A DNA stretch of 64,000 nucleotides from Gymnopilus junonius (GCA_015501075.1 JADNYJ010000164.1:21021-85020), one strand, 5' to 3'; shown: positions 1 through 12,258, numbered from the stretch's first letter. The notes: generated by a model not told the origin, from the letters alone. Numbers and translations: made by a program.

Positions 1-1
1 A

Positions 2-1484
2 CATCCTTTTGGCTCAGACTTGTTGCCTGGCATGTATTGTATGCCTGTTCATGCTGTCCCTAAACCTGATGGCTCTGATTTCTGTCTGATCACGGACCAG
101 AGTGTGGGTGACTTCTCTGTCAACAGCATGATATGGCGACAATGTTCCAACCTATCCTCTTGACAACCTTGCTCAGTTTAGAGATTTCCTGCTTCAGATT
201 AGAGAGGAGTTTCCAACTGATGACCTCATTGTCTGGAAATCTGATGTCACTGAGGCCTATCACCTCATGCCCTTGCACCCCATGTGGCAAGTGAAGCAAG
301 CTGTCTGCATCAATGGAAAAATGCGGATCGATCGCAACAACTGCTTTGGCAGAGCAGCTTCTGGGGCAATCTGGGTATCCTTTTATTGTCTCATACTCTG
401 GATCGCCAAGAATTGCTGTGGTATTCTGGCTCTTAAAAGCTTCGTCGATGATAATTCTGGCATCTCACTTGCTTCCCACCTGGCTTATTATCCTCCTTAC
501 AATGAGCTTTTTCCTAAACATCAGGTTTGGCTATTGCAGCTTTGGGACGAACTAGGTATTCCTCACAAACGTCGCAAGCAAGTTTACAGCTCGGAGCTCA
601 CTATCATTGGCATTCTTGTAAACCCCAATGAGATGTCGTACACCTTATCTGAGGATCGGAAGACTCAGCTGATTGGGGAGCTGAATGAGTGGTGTCATCC
701 AAATGCCCGCTTTCAGCTAAAGCATTGGCAGCAGCTCGCCGGATGGTTCAATTGGGCTCTGAACATCTACCCGCTCTTGCAACCAGCACTTAACAATGTC
801 TATGCCAAAACTAAAGGGAAGTCTCATCACTCCAAGTTCATCTGGGTCAACAATGCCATCAAAGATGATCTTTTGTGGGCTATCGACAAAATTACCAATT
901 CAACGGGCATCTGTTTACTCAAATCTTTGGCATGGAAGACGAAGGATGCCACCCACATTATCTATTGTGATGCATGTCTCACGGGAATGGGTTTTTGGTA
1001 CCCAAACCGAAATCTTGGCTTTTATGCCAAGTGTCCTGCAGATCCAGAGTTTGATCACTTGGACGGCTTCAATCCGACTGACATGGAGGCCAGTCGGATT
1101 TTCTTTTATGAAGCCCTATGTGTTCTTTGCGCACTCTGTGATGCTTCTTTGGCTTCTCTTCCTGAGAGCCATTTTGTTATTTATATGGACAATTTCAATA
1201 CCATATCTATTTTCTCCTCACTCCATTGTCATCCAGCATATAATTTCATTTTACGAGAGGCCATTAATATTGTTTATGATGGCAGTCATGATATGCATGT
1301 TCTTCATGTAGGAGGAGGAGATAATGGGGTAGCGGATGCTTTGTCCCATGGTGACATCAACCGCACTGTCGCTATTCATCCTGGACTTATAGTTGATGTG
1401 TTTGAGCCCTACCATCATGACTTGGTTGACAAGTCTCTTGTGCTTCAACCCCCTCTTTTTACATTGGGGGCTGCAAAGCAGTAA
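2..1484 (+). pseudogene. Reverse transcriptase/RNase H of the DIRS-like element (5'-truncated)
   Basis: The first readable residues include VPKPDGSDF and LITDQSVGDFS, the palm-entry motifs of DIRS-type reverse transcriptases. A frame change follows near 130-150. The continuous frame from 267 on carries FVDDNSG, the catalytic Asp-Asp motif (FVDD in place of YxDD). Further on, YCDACLTGMGFW and YMDNFNT fit the RNase H-like domain with its acidic residues, and VADALSHGD is a common C-terminal motif of that domain. The recombinase frame starts 2 bases after the stop, as expected for one polyprotein-like transcript. It belongs to a mobile element and is not a host gene. Confidence 0.75.
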
Positions 1485-1486
1485 TC

Positions 1487-2475
1487 ATGCCACCCACTCG
1501 ATCCAGGCGGCCCATAAGGACGACCTGGAGCCCAGAGCAAATCACTCATAGACATGCAGTGCTCCTGGGCAATGTGATTGACAAATCTACAGTCCATTTC
1601 TATACTTCTGCTTTGCATTCTTACCTCAACTTCTGTCATCGGCACAATCTTCCTGTTAACCCCTCCCCTGAAATTTTATCTTTATATGCTGCTTATGAAA
1701 CTTTCTATATCCAACCCAAATCTGTTGATAATTATCTTTTGGGCATCTCTCACCAACTCGAAGGACAGTTTCCAAACATCCATCAAGCATGGTCTTCTCC
1801 CTTGGTCTGCCATACATTACAAGGTGCCTACAAAATCGACTCTAATGTCATGCACAGAAAATGTGCATTAACACTCGATGACCTTGAATGTATCTTGAAC
1901 CATTATAAGTCCTCTACCAACCATGATGACCTCCTATTTGTTGCCCTGCTTTTGACGGGATTCTTTGGCTTGTTGAGAGTCGAGACTAGGTGAATTAACT
2001 TTCCCAGATGACCCTGAGATTGCAAACTGGCGCAAAATTATTCGCCGTGCCTCCTTAACTCTTTTCCAAGATCGGTACCAATTTGATCTTCCATCTCACA
2101 AAGCTGACCACCTCTTTGAGGGGAACAAGGTCATCATCAAGTCTTTCCACCCAGCATTAACCCTATGCCCTATTTCCGTCAATACCTTAACTCCGTACAA
2201 ACTCATGGCATTAGCCTCACCCTTGTGGCTCTTGTCTTCAGGGAACATTCCAACGATCATTCTTTATTTGATGTGTGCGCATGTTCTTTGATAATAATGT
2301 TGCCGGCCAATCTATGCATGCTGGTGGTGCAACTCTATTGGCAGAATTAGGAACCCCACCACAAATTATTCAAGGCATCAGTCGATGGTCTTCGGATGCC
2401 TTTAAAATCTATGTTCACAAAAATCCTGTTGTGCTACAGGGTATGCTCTATGCACGTCAAAACCTTGAGTTTTGA
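1487..2475 (+). pseudogene. Tyrosine recombinase of the DIRS-like element (frameshifted, catalytic Arg lost)
   Basis: The N-terminal SAM-like half (from about 1487) ends at FFGLLRVETR followed by a stop at 1991. The expected continuation, LGELTFPDD, resumes in another frame after what looks like a 7-bp duplication (gtcgaga). The C-terminal catalytic region at 2275-2475 reads SMHAGGATLLAELGTPP, then SRWSSDAFKIYVHKNP. In this family the first motif is normally RAGGAT, with the catalytic Arg of the H-x-x-R box. Here it is His, explained by one CGT to CAT transition. Two frame breaks and the missing Arg make the enzyme inactive. Confidence 0.75.
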
Positions 2476-2581
2476 CTCTAAAAGTATCAAATGGTAATCA
2501 CACAGTCCTCCTCACATCTCTTCATCATCTCTTCTTTATTATTACTTTCAATGCACACCTCTCGTCTCAACCAAGCTCTTG

Positions 2582-2602
2582 AAAAAAAAAAAAAAAAAAA
2601 AA
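2582..2602 (+). repeat. A21 homopolymer just downstream of the retroelement remnant
   Basis: A run of 21 adenines lies about 105 bp after the recombinase stop. It may be a simple microsatellite or an old poly(A) tail. DIRS elements are not expected to end in poly(A), so I do not tie it to the element. Confidence 0.6.
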
Positions 2603-3080
2603 TACACATTAGGACTCTACCTGACTGTGTTGTATATTACTTGAACATACAATTCCATTTTGGAGGGTCACGGCTGTGTGCCATGACTCGTCCATGCACT
2701 AAAAGCTTCAGCATGACAGACCATCTCTAAGCTCAAGACCATTGGATAAGTTTAAAGGGACTTTATTCAAATCCAGTGGTCGCACTGGTCAGCGAGGTGC
2801 AAACACAAAGCGTGCGGCCTATCCATCACATGCCAGCAGTGACGTGCCTTCCTGGTTTCTGGCTCAGGCCGAAACCATCTCCTTTTCTCCTTTCCTCGGC
2901 CTGTGTCTCCCAGACATGTCTCAAGGATGACAGGCAAGCTCATCTCACCTTTGCTTTCTGCACTCACTCCTCACTGCCCCCACTGTAGGAACTTTTCTGC
3001 AGCCCACCCACCTCTCCCTGAGATTTCTTCATTTCTATTCTTGACACATTTAATTATGCTCTGGCATGATCGACGACTCA

Positions 3081-3399
3081 TAGGGAAAAGCATGGGTATG
3101 GCATACCCATATGGGTCACAGGTATGGGTACTGGCAGGTATGGGTACGGGTCATGATTCCTATACCCGTGACCTTTAAAACAAGCCCAAGAATGTCCAAA
3201 ATGGATAAGAATTGAGTGAGATATAGCTGAAATATGCAATTTTTGCTAAATCAGCCATATCTTCCTCAGTTCTTAACCGTTTTGGCTGTTCTTGGTCTTG
3301 TTTTGAAGGGTAAACCCGCGGGTTTATGGGTATGGGTCAGGATGGGTACGGGTATGGGTCACTGCCAAGATACCCATGGGTTACCCATGCTTTTCCCTA
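3081..3399. mobile_element. hAT-like MITE (319 bp) with 18-bp inverted ends and 8-bp target duplication
   Basis: The left end reads TAGGGAAAAGCATGGGTA (3081-3098) and the right end is its exact reverse complement (3382-3399). The flanks are ACGACTCA (3073-3080) and ACAACTCA (3400-3407), an 8-bp target duplication with one transition. The 8-bp duplication and TAGGG-type end point to the hAT superfamily. The interior is made of degenerate GGGTATGGGTAC-type arrays and has no coding capacity, so it is a non-autonomous element. Confidence 0.85.
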
Positions 3400-3855
3400 A
3401 CAACTCAATGCTGCCATCCTTCCTAATTGGTACATCTATGATGCCCCTTCCTTTTGCCCTCCCCTTCATGTCATGAGCTTTGTATCAAGCTCTTCCCACT
3501 TGCTCCAAATGAATAAGTTATATATTTCCATCCCATGAAAAGTCATTCCTGCACATAGTGTCAGAGCCTGTTCAGTTGCCAGAATCTGGCAACTGAATAG
3601 CCTCAGGCTCTTAGATTCTCCAGTAGAGTACAGGATGATAAGAAAGTGGAACTTCACAAATGGATAGCTGTATGGGGAGCCAACTTAGTCTTCAAGACAA
3701 CCTGATCAACTCTTCACATGGTAGGATGAGGAGTAGAGAGCAGGGCAATATATTCTATGAGGATTATTGAATGGAGGTATGATGTAAATAGTACATATCT
3801 AGTTGACCCTTCTTTGTGGGATCTGGCCCAAGCTTGGTATGACATTAGAGGTCAT

Positions 3856-3985
3856 TAGAGGTTATTTGCAACTTCTGAATAAATGAAAAATATGCCCTCA
3901 TAAGGCAAAAAGTGGGGCCTTCAGCCAATCAGAGACCCAACAGGCTCCACTTTTTCATTTGAACGGAATTTGCAAATAACCTCTA
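3856..3985. mobile_element. 130-bp MITE, family A copy 1 (TA-flanked, TIR GAGGTTATTTGCAA)
   Basis: Perfect 16-bp inverted ends, TAGAGGTTATTTGCAA at 3856-3871 and its complement at 3970-3985, flank an interior containing the sequence CCAATCAGA. A second copy with the same design lies at 25043-25161. Both start and end at TA, and neither shows an 8-bp duplication, so a TA-targeting family such as Tc1/mariner is the likelier parent. The interior has no coding sequence. Confidence 0.75.
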
Positions 3986-4651
3986 TTGGTAAAACAGGGA
4001 GTTGGGTAAGGAGGAGATATTGATTGATAGTCGAGAAGCTGGTAAAACAGTTCATGAACTGAGTGCACAATGATGTATAGTCAGAATACTGATGTTCCTG
4101 TGATAGTGATAGTGGTAGTATTATACACAGCACTGGCCCGTCCCAGGCCACTGTGTCCTGAAAGTTATCCTGATACAGGCCAACTAAGTATGTATCTTCG
4201 CTTCCAGACCCTGTACACTTGTTTTAGCGGGCCACCGCTTTGCGTGGCAGGATGATGCTTTTCCTGCTTTATGAAAGCAGTGGTAGAGCATTGGGAGAAT
4301 GCTATATAGTTACTCTGTATTAATTATACTATAGTAAGATGTTGATTACAATAAAACAACACACACTTAGAGAAAAATCAGAAAATGGAGATAGTGGTGG
4401 GAGGGGCAGTGACATCAGATCCTACAACCACACCATGTACAACCATATTGTGATGAATGGGGTTGGCATTAGTAAGTCCATTATCATAGATGCACAATAC
4501 CCTGTCTTATTGAGTGATTTATTGTACTTGAACTTCTGATATCAATTGTTGCTTATCTGGGTCTGTAAAACATTTATAATACAAAGATGCAATCCACAAT
4601 ATATCTGTGCAAATGGCTACAATAGAAACCCACATCAGAGAGCTCAAGAAT

Positions 4652-5227
4652 TAGTGTTTGAGGGTTAGCTTAGTTAACTGGAAATTAACCAAGACCTAAC
4701 CTGGCCCTAACTGCAAATAACTGGACTATGGTTAGTGGTTAGCCTAGTTTGAACTTCAACTAACAGGTCTTTTCGCAGTCATGAGACTGGTAAGTGACTG
4801 ATTAAGACCAGTTAATGTGCAGCCCTAATTCTACCCATCAAAACAACCCCAATATCATATTTTTAGGCCAAAAACTCATCAAGTTATGCTAAAAACTGTA
4901 AAATATCAGCCAAAAGAGTAGATTACCAGTTAAAAATTCATAACTCAGCCATTTCTTAACCAAATTTAATGTTATTGAGGTCATTTTGAAGCTTACAAAA
5001 ACTACAACAAGTTATCCTGAGTGACAAAGATGCAATTGCCAATGGTTATAGCTGGTTATGACCAGTTTTTAATATTTCAGTCTTAACCTGTTAGTAACTG
5101 TGGTTAACAGTTTTTTTGCAGTTATTTTCAGTTATTTTGGGTCTGGGAAGAAAGCCTAACCAGTCTTGGTCTCAGTTAGCAACCCTGGGACCCCAAAAAC
5201 CAGACCTAACTAGACCTTCAAACACTA
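4652..5227. mobile_element. Probable non-autonomous TIR element (576 bp)
   Basis: The left end TAGTGTTTGAGGGT is matched by the inverted right end TAGTGTTTGAAGGT, 13 of 14 bases. Candidate 8-bp flanks are tcaagaat (4644-4651) and ctgagaat (5228-5235); all three differences are transitions. The interior is rich in gttaactg-like motifs and has no convincing reading frame. The ends are well matched, but the target duplication is weak. Confidence 0.5.
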
Positions 5228-5667
5228 CTGAGAATTGCATCAGGGAGCTTGAGTCATCAAAGATCTTGAGAAATAAACAGCAGTGATTCACTAAGAGAAT
5301 TTGACTTTGCAGTTCAAAAATTTTGCACATAATAACCACATAGTGGAGTTAGGGGACTTCACCAGAGTGCTTGAGAACCACATCAATTTCTTTGATAACC
5401 ACATATCAGTAAGTTGTTAAAAGCAAGTAACCTTCTAGTTTATTACATTGAGACACACCTATGGAATGAGGTTACCAGAAGCAAGTTTTGTCTTTCATAT
5501 AACCTGAATATCAAGATTGATGAAAGAATTTCCTCATATTGTGGGTGACCTTTCCAAAATAGGCAGTGTATGGAATGGGATGGAAGTATTCCCTGCACCT
5601 CCCAGATGCTCATACTATATTTACATGACCTAGTTGATTTGTTTATGTAATCAGTTCCAAAACCCTG

Positions 5668-5824
5668 ATTACTTAGCCATCAACTGCTATGCTTATATAA
5701 TCGGGTTTTCAGACACGATTACTTAAGCAAGCTCAATGATGAGAACAATTAAGTAATCAGGTCAAAAAACCCAATTACTTAAGCAAACCACTTGATAAAT
5801 ATAATTAAGCAATTGGGTACAGTG
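5668..5824 (+). repeat. 157-bp direct repeat, copy 1
   Basis: This stretch, from attacttagccatcaact to aattgggtacagtg, is repeated almost exactly at 6511-6667, with only a few substitutions. It is rich in the motif GATTACTTAAG, also found in the hairpin at 7004-7041. The copies flank about 690 bp that contains the hAT-like element at 5970-6379. Confidence 0.85.
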
Positions 5825-5969
5825 AAAAGAAAAGAGAAGCTCGAGCCAATGACTAGCAAGCTCTGAGTAAAAGAGAAATGGCTGAGTGCACAAAGGGCTA
5901 ATATGACAAGCTGAGCAAGTATGGTTATAAAGAAAAGAGGGCATGAGGAACCTATCTAGGGTGGAGGTG

Positions 5970-6379
5970 TAGGGCTGCACACCGTACCATACCGTAATTA
6001 CCCCCCATATAAAAATTTGATCCTGGATCCTCGCAACCAAAATTCCTGATTTGGCTGCCATATTTTCAAATTTGGTCCATGACCACGTGCTCTTTGGACC
6101 CAAAGTTGCTGAATGGCAAAGGACTGGGAATTTGCGCCAAAGTAAGACCGGCTTTCCAAAAGTTTACCCATATTTGTTACCCTGTAAAGCCACCTGTAAG
6201 GATGAACCATATTTTGCATCCCTCACCTCATCGAATCACATTTGCTCCCAAATTTTTTCAAGGCCAAATGGGGCATTTTGGGAGAGTCTCCAAGGCCATT
6301 TTTTGTGAGCTGAAACTGTTTTGAGCTCTTGCAAATCGCTCATTTCGAAAAACACCTGTAAATACAGTGCGCAGCCCTA
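5970..6379. mobile_element. hAT-like MITE (410 bp) with 8-bp target duplication
   Basis: The ends read TAGGGCTGCACACCGTA on the left and, inverted, TAGGGCTGCGCACTGTA on the right. TAGGGCTG-type ends are characteristic of hAT transposons. The flanks tggaggtg (5962-5969) and gggaggtg (6380-6387) match at 7 of 8 bases. The interior shows no transposase, and the short frames across it are spurious. It lies between the two 157-bp direct repeats, so it probably inserted into repetitive DNA already present. Confidence 0.8.
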
Positions 6380-6510
6380 GGGAGGTGATCATATATATGA
6401 TGATGAGATAATGAAGAGAGCAGGCCAAGGCCCAAAACCAAATGAATATAATCTATGTGAACTTTCACATGCATCTGCATAGACCTCAGTCAAATGAGTT
6501 TGACTGCTGC

Positions 6511-6667
6511 ATTACTTAGCCATCAACTGCTATGCTTATATAATTGAGTTTTCAGACACGATTACTTAAGCAAGCTCAATGATGAGAACAATTAAGTAAT
6601 CAGGTCAAAAAACTCAATTACTTAAGCAAACCACTTGATAAATATAATTAAGCAATTGGGTACAGTG
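6511..6667 (+). repeat. 157-bp direct repeat, copy 2
   Basis: A near-identical copy of 5668-5824 in the same orientation. Visible differences are mostly C/T or G/A, for example tataatcgggttt versus tataattgagttt. It is probably a segmental or transposon-derived duplication. Confidence 0.85.
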
Positions 6668-7003
6668 CTGCCACCTTGCATGGGAGTAGCATTTCTGAAT
6701 TCAAGGATGTCTGTCCATTTAAATTCATTTGACAGAAAAGTGTTTATATGCCACTCAACACTACCACAGTTCCAGTCAAGCACAGCAATGATGACCTTTG
6801 TTTTAAATTGTTCAGTTTTGTCTGCTTTGTTGCAGATGAAATGGCATCAAATACCAATCTGAGTAAAGTGTACATTTATTATCTAGGCAAAATTTATATT
6901 TGTCAACACAATCATACTGGACAATACAATTACCAAGTATCCAATGGCTAGTTAATTATAAGTCACCCTAATTATAGATAAATCACTTAAACACCAATAA
7001 ATT

Positions 7004-7041
7004 GCTTAAGTAATCGGGTTTTTGGACTCGATTACTTAAGC
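7004..7041. repeat. Perfect 13-bp inverted repeat of the GATTACTTAAG family
   Basis: GCTTAAGTAATCG (7004-7016) is followed after 12 bases by its exact complement (7029-7041). The same words occur in both 157-bp direct repeats, so this looks like a more diverged third relative or the core hairpin of that repeat family. Confidence 0.6.
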
Positions 7042-8925
7042 TAAATAATTGATGAACATGAATGTAGCAAAGTAATCATGTTCAGCATACCAACCTACCC
7101 ACCTTACCTGTAAATAGAAATGCTGAACCCAACAAGGATTGTCCACCTGACAAGAATATTTGATATGTCCACTCACTGACACTACATTTCCAATCAAGCA
7201 CAACAAGGATGACCTTCATCTTCAATTACAGCATAGATAAAACCTATGTGCTATATAATAACACCTACTAACCCACCCCACACTGGATTGATAGAACATT
7301 TCACTTAAACAAAAGTCAGGGTGTTACTATAACACAATTGTCCCAGAAAGCATGATTACCAAGCATTCTGGCTAATAAAAATCCTGGCCAATTATAGCCA
7401 CCTCAGTTAAACAGCCAGCAAATGCCTAGCAAGAATGTAAAAATAAAACACAAAGGAATGTAGATCAAATATAAAATACAGGAATTACACATTATAGTCA
7501 TTTACAAACTAAAACTATAGTGCAAGCACACAGAATACAGTACAGCATCGCCACAGTGATCAGACTGGCCAGTTCTAAAAATAGAAAGTACCGGATATGT
7601 CCCGCCCAAGCACGCCATTTGCTCTGATTGCAGAAATGTTGAGATGCTGCGTGACGGCCAGGCGTTTCATCAAGGTCCTCCTAAAAGAACGAAGTTTTAC
7701 TTACGTAAAAGCATCGTAATTCTGACCACACCAAGCAGTCCACCCAGCATTAGCCTGGACGTCAATGTGGCCATCCTGTACAGAGCAGTGTCTGAGACTA
7801 TCCTGTCACCACCTCTACTTATTTCTACTACAGATTATTACCCAGTTTAAGGACGCTTAGAATTGAATTGTGCCAAACGCCAGAGTCACAATTGTTCGTA
7901 AATTCATTTGCTTCCATTCCAAAGAGTACAGCGAGTCCTAATCAGGGCATGTTCAACCCCGGATTTGACTCGAGCTATGTAGGACCTTTTTCTCGCAGTT
8001 TCTCTTGGTGACAGTACTTTATACGATAAAGTCTTCCAGTGTAAGCTTGGGTCGGGCCATTATTAAACCTTGAAATTTGTAGGAGATCTCTGTAAGGGGT
8101 ACGTTACATCCATGTTGGCAACACTAGAGTCTCAGGAAGGTTGTCTGCCTTGGCCCCCTTCTTGGGTTATAATCCATTGTGGAAGCAGATACAGTTTCGA
8201 GTGGCTGCCTAGCTCGTCTCTAAAAGGATTGCACTCTCATTGCGTTTTCTACCAGTTTTGTTATGCATGTCGGCAGTAACCTTATCCGCTTAGATTCAGG
8301 TGAATGTCAGAACATCTGCAACTTCTCTAGAGCTGAGAATATAAAGACTCTTTTTGGATTGAGAAGACTCGATTGCGGAAGCGCGCTATAGCCGAACCTA
8401 CAGGGACGCGAAGCAAAACCATGAGAAGATGAGAAACTTCAATAGCAAAGATGCCAACGTACAAACAGTTCGGAACCAGTTTAATCCCCAGAATACACAG
8501 TGCAAAGTTCCTACAGCCAGAATGCGATATGGAACGACAGGGTGGCAAAGTCGGTAGTAGTAATGTCAGTTTTTATCACTGGAAGGCATAAACAACACCC
8601 ATTCCAAATATCTATGGTTCACACATTGCTAAGGCGGCCGCCTTCGATTCCCATCTCCATGGAGCTGCCCTCTAGTTTGGCAGAAGTGACGATAGTCAGG
8701 AGTCAGACCCAAAAGTCAGCAAGTGCATGAGCAAATCAAGATCGACCGTCATCAAAACTATTGACATGCACATGACCTCGCATCCTCGGTGTGTCGACGC
8801 TGTCAAATAAATCTCGTGTCGTGCTAGTTATACAAGACAAAGATTAACAAAAATAAGCCACATACATGTGTATTCTACGTCGTCCGATCCGCAGGTACAG
8901 ATAAGTAAACAGAGAGGGTTGAGGC
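7042..8925. other. No recognisable gene
   Basis: AT-rich in its first half. Short open frames are present on both strands, but none shows a recognisable motif, a good start or splice-supported extension. I see no RNA gene or repeat with clear borders. It separates the transposon cluster from the GLE1 gene. Confidence 0.5.
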
Positions 8926-11050
8926 CTAATATGAGTCGTCAGACTGCACTCCTTTGACGATGTTCTCTAACGCGACCATGACACGCGTACGCGCCGCGGC
9001 ACCCTCTGCTGAGTCGCCTCCCATGAGCAAGCCGTTTTCGTAACCGGTAGTTATGCCCTGGTGAATCAGCACGAGCATCTTGACCCATTGCTGACCCCAT
9101 ATATCCTTGGCCTGCAGGCCCATAACGTCAAGAGCAGCTAAACAGATCATGGACACGTCAGAAAAAAGACTGCGAAAGAAATGCAGAAAACCGTACTATA
9201 TATCAGGTCAGGAGCAAGGGCCGCTTTGAGGAGTTCGGGATCGTTCAGCATTCTTGCAAACCAGGCCCAATACTTTGAAACCCGGAAAGGACTGTCCAGT
9301 GGCTTGTTCATGGGGCGTATCTTCAATATCTGGAAATAAACCCTCATGATGGCAGATATGCGATTCGAATGGTCTTCATTGGATTCAAGCCCTTCGCCAC
9401 CGGCAGTGGTTTTCCTCCAACCTGAGATCTTGGCAAATTCCTCGCGAGAGGACCAGGGCTGTCCGGTCACATCTTCCTTGGGAAGAACGATAGGAATCGC
9501 CCAGCCGCCGCACCGCTGGACCAGTTTGATAAAGAAAATGGCGGGGAAGGTGTCCAAGGCGTCGAGCAGGTTGAAAGCTACCTGCGCAAGTGGACCAGCG
9601 CTGACTTTCTTGGCGATGACCTCTGTTTCAGCTTGTAAGATGATTGTTTTGGCGAGGGAAGAGCATAGGGAGATGTAGACAGCGGTATGATGAGGTGGCC
9701 CTCTTGAAGGTCTGAGGATCTCGACTATTTGCTGAGACTGAAGAAATAGGTAAGAACTCGTTTCCAACCAATGAAGCCTACTTACGATCTGTGCAATGGA
9801 CTGTGCGTCATTCGTCAATTGTCCGATCTTTGGAACAATTTGTCTCGTAGTCGACCCCATTCAGATTTCAAGTCTTTCTGGGATTTCACAGCTTGCATGG
9901 CCCTGATTTTAGCGACTGAAGTAAAAGATGATAAAATCAGAGGATATTCAGATGATATCGACAAAGCACCTACAAGCAAATCCGCTCGAGCCGACCTCCA
10001 TTCCTCACTGCTGGTCACAAACTGAAGCTTCTCTCTCAGCTGTGTCTCCTCCGCTCTCGATGTTTCCTATCCTCCTCCAGCTTTATCCTCTTTTCTGCCT
10101 CCTCCTTCTCTTGCTGCGCCTTTTCTTCCTCAGCTTTCTTCCTTTCCTCCTCAGCTTTCTTTCGCGCAGCCTCCTCCTGTTGCTTCTTTTCCTCTTCAAG
10201 ACGTCGCTTGAGTTCAGCTTCTTCCTCTTCCGTTCTTCTTCCTCCTTAGCCCGTCTTTCCTCTTCCAGTTCTTTGCGACCTTGTCTTCTTCCATCTTAAT
10301 GACGGCCTCGATCCGTTCCCACAATTGCCGATTGCGAGTGGCCCATTCGTCTTTCATCTTCTTCTCCGATTCCAGAAGCAGCAGCCGTCGGCGTTCTACA
10401 CCTGCTTGCACCTCTGCAGCATATTTGCCAAACTGAGCTGCGCGTCTCTTCTCTTCTTCAGCACGTAACTGCTCTTGACGAGCATGCAATTGAGCCTGTG
10501 TCGTTGAAAATTCTTTACGAGCGTTCTCTGCGACTTGGTAAGTACACGATAAACAATTGAGGCAGGTCGGCTTACAAAAGCCTCTTTGCGAGTCGTCCGC
10601 TCCCATTCTTCATAGGGTCGTGATATCGCTACGAAGACGTATTGATGCCACTGTCTCTTCTATTTCGCGTTCTTCTAGAGGCGTTCGTGTGATGTGTCGT
10701 GGTCGTCTAAAGCGGTGGCTTGTTCAGACCTGAAGTACTTTAAGAAACAAAAGAGACGTACATAGATATTTTATTCAAGTCGTTGACCAAGTCGTACGTG
10801 GACCCATTTGGTGAGGAAGTACTTGCTATAGACACCGCATCGTAGCCCGAGTCTGAGTTGAAACTAGACTCTAGTTCAGAGTAGTATTCGTCCGAGTCAG
10901 AATCGTCGGGCACGCCAAACGTTGAAGAGTTTCTGGCTCTCCTTGTAGAAATAAAAGAAGAGTTAGAAATAGAAAGAAAGGAATATAAAATAATTCAACG
11001 CACCCTCTGACTGGAGATGGTGACGGTGATCTCGGAGCGCTAAATCGCAT
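8926..11050 (-). CDS. GLE1: GLE1-like nuclear-pore mRNA export factor
   Basis: GLE1 binds inositol hexakisphosphate and activates the DEAD-box ATPase Dbp5 at the cytoplasmic face of the nuclear pore. The start is ATG at 11050 (MRFSAPRSPSPSPVRG), before a GTGCGT intron. A Ser/Asp-rich N-terminus (PDDSDSDEYYSELESS) follows, then WHQYVF and RPYEEWERTTRKEAF, and then a long charged coiled coil. On the + strand the coil corresponds to about 10040-10540. The C-terminal GLE1 fold includes a conserved-type block KYWAWFARMLNDPELLK, LAPDLIYTALDVMGLQ (joined across an intron near 9155-9195) and WGQQWVKMLVLIHQGI. The stop is at 8926. At least five introns are visible. The call rests on domain order and the C-terminal motifs and is good but not certain. 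No frame break was found. Confidence 0.75.
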
Positions 11051-11411
11051 GGCACCGCTGACTGCTGTGTAGTTCAAAGAGAGCCTGGGTTGTTCAAGAT
11101 AGATATTTGGCCTCTCTTGAGATATAATGTGAACAGAAAAGAGATATGATAAGAACGAAATTCAACGAAGAAAGGAGAGGACAGAGACAAGGGTTGTCGA
11201 CAATGAGCCGGAACATATGTCATGTGACTTCTCACAGCCTATCGCGACTGATGTTGGACCGTTCAGAATCGGCCAAAGGATTGTGGTCCTCGTAGAATGA
11301 TTATACACAGATGTATATGAAGTACACTATATAGAACGAATTTGTCGAATGGTATTTCAAATGGAAACAGACGGGTATTTCTTAGGCTCAATCTTCGTGA
11401 ACCTATCGTCC

Positions 11412-12258
11412 CTACACGTAGGTGGCAAAACTAGAGTATCTGCAGCTTTTCAACCAGTCAAATTTTAAACTCCGTAAAAGGGGTATAAATACAGACCACT
11501 TCCAAAGCTGCATTACATTTTTACAGACATCCCAAAGCTCGTCGCAGCCGAAACTTTCCCTGTCGGGAGCCTGCTCCCCTGCATGGAAGTTCATATCACA
11601 ACTGCAGTGGTGGCCAGGAATTGCCTTGTCAAAATCAATGAGCTTTATATCTCCGTCTTTTTCTAGAACGTTTCGTTCAGCGAAATCTCCGTGAAGAAGC
11701 CCTTGCCGGTGTATCTCTCCAAGTCGCTCCAAGATTCGCACCCTTCTCGCCGACAAATCAGTAGTTGTTAGATACGTGAGTGAATACCGGTGCGTACCTC
11801 AGCTCTAATGGTAAACAATGAAAGGGCATTGGGAGCACTTGTCCCCAATACTCCAGCACTAAACAACCAATACTCAGCCCATCATCAATCGCACCTACAT
11901 ATAATCCGTAGTTGCGTGGGCATGTAGAGCCCTGCAGAGGAGCTAGTGGTCCTGTATACATTTTCGCTTCTTCAACTAGATCATCAATAAGATCATCCCT
12001 CATCGCAAATTTCAAAGCAACGCCTGGATTGCTCGTATATAATCGTGGTTCTTGAAGTGTACCCCGAAAAACTGGCGAATCGCTGTAGGGATCAGTGTCC
12101 ACTTGAGGATCGACTTTCACTGTGATAACTTCCTTCAGAGGATCACCGTTACAATACGACGTGCTTCCTGATGAGTTGGAGTAAGCACAAGATAGACGGC
12201 ATTCTCGCATATTCCACCCTGGCCAGACATCGGGAAATTTGACATTGAGGACGACCAT
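11412..12258 (-). CDS. Small protein kinase-like protein
   Basis: Two exons separated by a GTACGC intron near 11755-11812. The N-lobe part includes VALKFAMRDDLIDDLVEEA, with the likely ATP-binding Lys in VALKF and a following Glu helix. The hinge region reads LVLEYWGQVL. The C-lobe has HGDFAERNVL, where the usual HRD is HGD as in small atypical kinases, then KLIDFDKA in place of DFG. The tail FGCDELWDVCKNVMQLW resembles a common Agaricomycete family of about 250-300 residue kinase-like proteins. Substrate and pathway are unknown. The start at 12258 is the first ATG in frame. Lack of a canonical DFG means activity is uncertain. Confidence 0.65.

Larger units (their letters stand above)
2..2475 (+). 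mobile_element. DIRS-like tyrosine-recombinase retrotransposon, decayed and truncated at the window edge
   Basis: A reverse transcriptase/RNase H region is followed at once by a tyrosine recombinase on the same strand. This domain order is typical of DIRS-type retrotransposons, which integrate with a recombinase instead of a DDE integrase. No long terminal repeats are seen. The 5' end lies outside the window. Frameshifts and a lost catalytic arginine show that the copy is inactive. Its DIRS class rests on domain content; the inverted termini and internal complementary region expected of a complete element are not visible. Confidence 0.8.

Noticed and set aside
3081..3399. GGGTAT arrays as an interstitial telomere
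   Set aside because: The words are irregular and are enclosed by exact transposon-type inverted ends and a target duplication.
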